The notes under the pieces were generated by a model. The model was not told the origin of the DNA and did no database searches. It worked only from the letters and a program-made list of their open reading frames with translations. Made by a program: the position numbers and the translations under genes. Positions 60,698-64,000 of a stretch of 64,000 nucleotides of DNA are shown here, piece by piece. Each line of letters starts with the position of its first letter. Positions within the stretch are counted from its first letter, which is position 1. Source of the stretch: Microcoleus vaginatus HSN003 (GTDB taxonomy: Bacteria; Cyanobacteriota; Cyanobacteriia; Cyanobacteriales; Microcoleaceae); the NCBI RefSeq assembly GCF_022701255.1, contig NZ_CP031705.1, forward strand, positions 5,146,001 through 5,210,000, read 5' to 3'.

Positions 60698-61822
60698 CTA
60701 ATTATCAAACACATCCCTGGAAAACATCTCTGTCAAAGTACGCAAGTAAGGTAAAAATATCGTTAAATCTTCAGCAGGAAGTCGCTCGCATATTTCCCAA
60801 AACAAAATCAGCAGCATATCCTGCACTAACTCCCAACTTACATGAAGTTTCGGATACAACATCACGCAAATGGGAAACAATTCTTGCTGTACCGGATGAA
60901 TGCTACCTTCCAAAACGCACCAGCACAAATAGCTTTGAAAAATCTCTACATCCCGGATACCAGAAATTTTTACCTCTCGATCGCTCAAATAACCGCTGCT
61001 GCTGCGGTATCCTTGATGCTGGAAACTAGCGCGATCGTACACTGCACTGGCAATCTGAGTCGTTTGCTGCAACAAATGCTGAACTGCTAATAAAGCTCTT
61101 GAATTCGGGGGCTGATTCGCCGCCGCCTCGTTAATCTCTCCGTAGGGAATGTGTAGGTAGTCATCTACAACTTTTAAGTATGGTGCAAATTCTGCTCTCT
61201 CTGACTCCGAAAGACATCCTAACAAAATTTTGCTAATGTATTGAAACTTCACCGTCACAAATCCCAGCACTAACGGATCTGTGTCTGAGTATTTTCGCCT
61301 CACTTTGATAAGATCTTTTCCCACCAGCACTGACAAGCGGAAAATAGGTTCTCTATCGGCATAAGCATCTATTGCTTTCCGATATAACGTGCGAGAATCG
61401 CCGGCAATTTCTAAAGAATTAATTAAGCTTTGATCGATCCCGTGCCGCTCTATTTGTTCCCCTAAAAGAGCTTCTACTCTACTCCAAGCTATCTCGCTCG
61501 CTAATTTCAGGGTATCTGTCAATTTGTCAACTATTTGGGGTCGATTCCCCTCAAAATTAGTTAACTCTGGGCTTTGGGGAATTTGTCGCGGGGCTTGGTT
61601 TTCTCGTGCGGCAACTGTACTGTAATATTTTTTGGCCCAGCTAACAGCGAAAGAAGAAACGCTGACGCTTTTAGCCTCTGGGAGTTTGTCAGTCTCCAAT
61701 CCGCTAATACCTTCGGGCGCCAGACTGTCGCCATGTTGAATTTCGTCGGCTGCAGGTAAAGATTTTGAATATATTTGTGAAATACCCGTCATGATTAACC
61801 TCGTTTTTTTATTAAGCCGCAC
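60698..61822 (-). CDS. Hypothetical helical protein
   Basis: 374 residues with no recognised family. The first ~80 residues are polar and likely disordered (DEIQHGDSLAPEGISGLETD). From about 95 on, the protein is all-helical (IVDKLTDTLKLASEIAWSRVEALLGEQIE, HLLQQTTQIASAVYDRA, QDMLLILFWEICERLPAEDL). No TM or signal peptide. Alternative start at Met 11 (MTGISQIYSK). Convergent with the DUF423 gene across 41 bp. It reads as a genuine gene, possibly cyanobacteria-specific. Confidence 0.6.
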   Translation of the reverse strand: MRLNKKTRLIMTGISQIYSKSLPAADEIQHGDSLAPEGISGLETDKLPEAKSVSVSSFAVSWAKKYYSTVAARENQAPRQIPQSPELTNFEGNRPQIVDKLTDTLKLASEIAWSRVEALLGEQIERHGIDQSLINSLEIAGDSRTLYRKAIDAYADREPIFRLSVLVGKDLIKVRRKYSDTDPLVLGFVTVKFQYISKILLGCLSESERAEFAPYLKVVDDYLHIPYGEINEAAANQPPNSRALLAVQHLLQQTTQIASAVYDRASFQHQGYRSSSGYLSDREVKISGIRDVEIFQSYLCWCVLEGSIHPVQQELFPICVMLYPKLHVSWELVQDMLLILFWEICERLPAEDLTIFLPYLRTLTEMFSRDVFDN

Positions 61823-62673
61823 CCGATCAATTCCCCTACTTTTTAACGTTGTTAACTACAATTTTCTGGATTTGTACGCTGACAGTCATCCGCAATTGTG
61901 CTTAAAGGTATAAGCCATTTGGCTCTACTTCCTGCATCTTTTATAAGCTGCACGTTAATAACGTTATTGATTGTGCGAGGGATCACAGTCATTCTGTGAT
62001 CGCAACCCTAATTTATTTGGTTGACCTATCAAGAGAGCTAGAAAGAAATTTAATTTGTCTTAAAATCTGATAATTAAATTCAAGTCTGCCTCAAAAAAAC
62101 TACTGCTTGAAATACCTTATCTTTGTTTTGGAGCGCTTTGGTAGATGCCCTCGTTTCTTAAAGAAGCTAGGCTACAGCAGGATCGAGCGGTGACGTTGGT
62201 TAATTGATTTCTATAGCTGAATTAGAAATGTATTTTGAGTCTGGCGATTGTTAGGAAACCCTAACAAATTTAACGCTCGGCTTTTCTAAATAAAAAATTA
62301 AATTTGAGGTTAGAATCAGATTTATGTGCATTTCGTTACTGCCATTGCCAGTGTGGTTTTTTGCGATCAGTTTTTTAGCTTCCTCGTGAAGCGAAGCTAT
62401 CCCGTAGGGAATCGCCCGCAATAGATCGTCATCGCTTCGATCGGCAAACTACCCTTCAAAACCGGAATTAGCGACTGACGAGCCCGATCGCTCGCATATT
62501 TTGCCAACTCTGACTTGTTCGAGTCCTGCAGGAGGCGGAAGCCTGGCGCTACAACCCTAGGATTAAGTTGAGGCGGGCCCCACTGGCGATCGCTCCTCAA
62601 AAACAGCATGGCCACTAGGTCTTTAAGGCTATGCCTTCGGGTAGGATGAATAGGACGAGAGGAAGTGGATAAA
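61823..62673. other. 851-bp intergenic stretch before the mutase gene
   Basis: Contains a short hairpin GATCACAG-TCATT-CTGTGATC (61981-62001), an AACGTTATT palindrome near 61957, and a GTGAAGCGAAGCTATCCCGT-type repeat patch (62386-62412) like that at 49707-49729. A GAGGAAG ribosome-binding site at 62659-62665 precedes the mutase ATG. A doubtful minus-strand ORF at 62397-62609 is listed separately. No tRNA was recognised. Confidence 0.4.
62397..62609 (-). CDS. Doubtful small ORF
   Basis: 70 codons from ATG 62609: MLFLRSDRQWGPPQLNPRVV, then LQDSNKSELAKYASDRARQS, then LIPVLKGSLPIEAMTIYCGR. The last 45 residues have a protein-like amphipathic pattern. The frame stays open upstream into the mutase gene on the other strand. 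It may be a remnant or a translated repeat rather than a gene. Confidence 0.2.
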   Translation of the reverse strand: MLFLRSDRQWGPPQLNPRVVAPGFRLLQDSNKSELAKYASDRARQSLIPVLKGSLPIEAMTIYCGRFPTG

Positions 62674-64000
62674 ATGAGCGCTAGCAGCAATTCAACAGAA
62701 ATCAAGTTTGGAACCGATGGGTGGCGGGGACTGATTGCCCATGACTTTACTTTTGCCAACGTGCGAAAAGTCACCCGGGCGATCGCCAGTTACCTAGAAA
62801 CCGCTTACACAAAAGACCGCCCAGTTCTAGTCTCCTACGATACGCGCTTTTTGGCAGACGAGTTCGCCCGCACCTCAGCGGAAGTATTGGCTGATTTGGG
62901 ATGGACGGTGAAAGTGGTCGATCGAGATTGCCCCACACCAGTCATCGCTTACAGCGCCAAGCATCTCAACTCCGCAGGAGCCCTGATGTTCACTGCTTCC
63001 CACAATCCCGCACCTTACTGCGGCATCAAATACATCCCCGACTACGCGGGGCCGGCCACCCCGGAAATTACGGATACAATTGTGGCAAATATTGCTGGTG
63101 CTTCTGATGCCCCAGCCAAAGGCAGTCACAACGATAAAATTTCCACTTTTGACCCGAAACCCGAATATCTGAAGTTTCTTTATACTTTGATCGATGTGGA
63201 GCGGATTCGCTCTGCTAAGTTAAAGGTGAAATACGACGCCCTTTATTCGACTTCTCGCGGCTATCTTGACGGCGTTTTGGAACACTGCGGCTGCGATGTC
63301 GAAAGTTTTCACACCTACCGCGATGTGCTGTTTGGTGGCGGAATGCCGGAACCCAAGGGCGAACAGTTAGTTGAGTTGGTGGAAGCTGTTAAGAAGGATG
63401 CGGCGGATTTGGGTTTGGCTACGGATGGCGACAGCGATCGCTTTGGTATTGTTGACGAGTTGGGAAATGTCTTGACTCCAAACACCGTCCTGTTGCTGCT
63501 GGCGCGTCACTTGGTTAAGAATAAAGGTTTGACTGGGGCGATCGTCCGTACAGTCGCAACTACCCACTTGCTGGACAATTTGGCCGCCAAGTACGGTTTA
63601 ACAATTTACGAAACCGCAGTCGGTTTTAAATATATCGGCGAAAAAATGCGGGAAACTGCGGTGCTCATCGGTGGCGAAGAATCTGGCGGTTTGAGCGTTT
63701 TGGGTCACATTCCCGAAAAAGACGGGATTTTGGCTGATATGCTAGTTGCTGAGGCGATCGCCTATGAAGGGAAACCGCTTTCTCAGCTCGTTGAAGAAGT
63801 CATTAAAGAAGCCGACGGCCCCCTGTACAATAAGCGCTTGGACTTGCACCTAGAAGAAGCCCACAAAGCAGCCGTTTTGGAATCTTTTACCAAGAATCCC
63901 CCCACAGAAGTAGCAGGTATCCGCGTTAAGGAAATCGGCCGCAAAGACGGGATTAAACTTTATTTAGAAGACGGCGGCTGGGTACTGCTGCGGCCTTCGG
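62674..64000 (+). CDS. Phosphoglucomutase/phosphomannomutase family protein, 3' end off the window
   Basis: At least 442 residues from ATG 62674, with no stop before the right edge. Alpha-D-phosphohexomutase domains in order: IKFGTDGWRGLIAHDF, LMFTASHNPAPYCGIKYIPD (phosphoserine loop, Ser of TASHNP, ~108), GLATDGDSDRFGIVDE (metal-binding DGDSDR, ~248) and LIGGEESGGLSVLGHIPEKDG (sugar-binding GEESGG, ~330). It interconverts hexose-1-P and hexose-6-P and could supply precursors to the polysaccharide locus, a link by function only. The SD GAGGAAG is 9 bp upstream. The glucosamine mutase branch is less likely, given the GEESGG form. Confidence 0.9.
   Translation, partial: MSASSNSTEIKFGTDGWRGLIAHDFTFANVRKVTRAIASYLETAYTKDRPVLVSYDTRFLADEFARTSAEVLADLGWTVKVVDRDCPTPVIAYSAKHLNSAGALMFTASHNPAPYCGIKYIPDYAGPATPEITDTIVANIAGASDAPAKGSHNDKISTFDPKPEYLKFLYTLIDVERIRSAKLKVKYDALYSTSRGYLDGVLEHCGCDVESFHTYRDVLFGGGMPEPKGEQLVELVEAVKKDAADLGLATDGDSDRFGIVDELGNVLTPNTVLLLLARHLVKNKGLTGAIVRTVATTHLLDNLAAKYGLTIYETAVGFKYIGEKMRETAVLIGGEESGGLSVLGHIPEKDGILADMLVAEAIAYEGKPLSQLVEEVIKEADGPLYNKRLDLHLEEAHKAAVLESFTKNPPTEVAGIRVKEIGRKDGIKLYLEDGGWVLLRPS

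Noticed and set aside
62510..62580. Possible tRNA (GTTCGAGTCCTGC resembles a T-arm)
   Set aside because: No matching acceptor stem, D-arm or anticodon loop could be formed around it.

Overview
The window is chromosomal DNA of a filamentous, non-heterocystous-type cyanobacterium, most like Oscillatoriales such as Microcoleus, Oscillatoria or Phormidium. Supporting evidence: frequent GCGATCGC (HIP1-like) octamers, a chlorophyll-pathway methyltransferase (chlM), a long cyanobacterial-type ispH, Rcp1-type response regulators, GTA-N8-TAC (NtcA-like) motifs beside an ammonium transporter, and heptanucleotide tandem repeats. The genus is inferred. No rRNA, tRNA or CRISPR array was found.

1-5.5 kb is a decaying accessory zone: a truncated antitoxin-like gene at the edge; a WD40 beta-propeller gene cut in two by an IS630 element; an M15-peptidase-like gene; the C-terminal stump of an XPB-like helicase with an in-frame stop; a 63-bp inverted-repeat element; and a secreted-protein gene with an in-frame stop. 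5.9-8.9 kb holds housekeeping and conserved genes (aspartase/fumarase-type lyase, a small conserved protein, a DUF362 protein).

9.6-38.6 kb is a large Wzx/Wzy-type exopolysaccharide locus: GT4 and GT2 glycosyltransferases, two HlpA-like proteins, a GT26 (WecG/TagA) transferase, a CDP-paratose-epimerase-like SDR, a methyltransferase, a zinc-ribbon/GT-like protein, a flippase (Wzx), a pyruvyl transferase, an O-antigen polymerase/ligase (Wzy), an outer-membrane export protein (Wza) and a tyrosine-kinase co-polymerase (Wzc). In its middle, at 25.8-33.06 kb, lies a Russian-doll pile of insertion sequences. An IS4 remnant contains an IS4-superfamily element (19-bp TIRs, 7-bp target duplication). 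That element contains a second IS4 element, which contains an IS630 element. An IS5 remnant and an ISAs1 element abut on the left. Most insertion junctions can be resolved to the base, and the broken frames rejoin in silico.

38.9-47.6 kb is a two-component signalling cluster (a CheY-like regulator, a small coiled-coil protein, three histidine kinases and an Rcp1-like regulator) next to wza-wzc, suggesting but not proving control of polysaccharide or motility.

48.3-64 kb is mostly core metabolism: ispH, two ammonium transporters, an SGNH hydrolase, purE, nagA, a DUF4058 protein, chlM, a DUF423 membrane protein, an unknown helical protein and a phosphoglucomutase/phosphomannomutase running off the right edge. 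Between them lie small mobile or repeat features: a GxxExxY gene between inverted repeats, a solo IS607 resolvase-type tnpA, a 120-bp MITE-like element and several heptad microsatellites.
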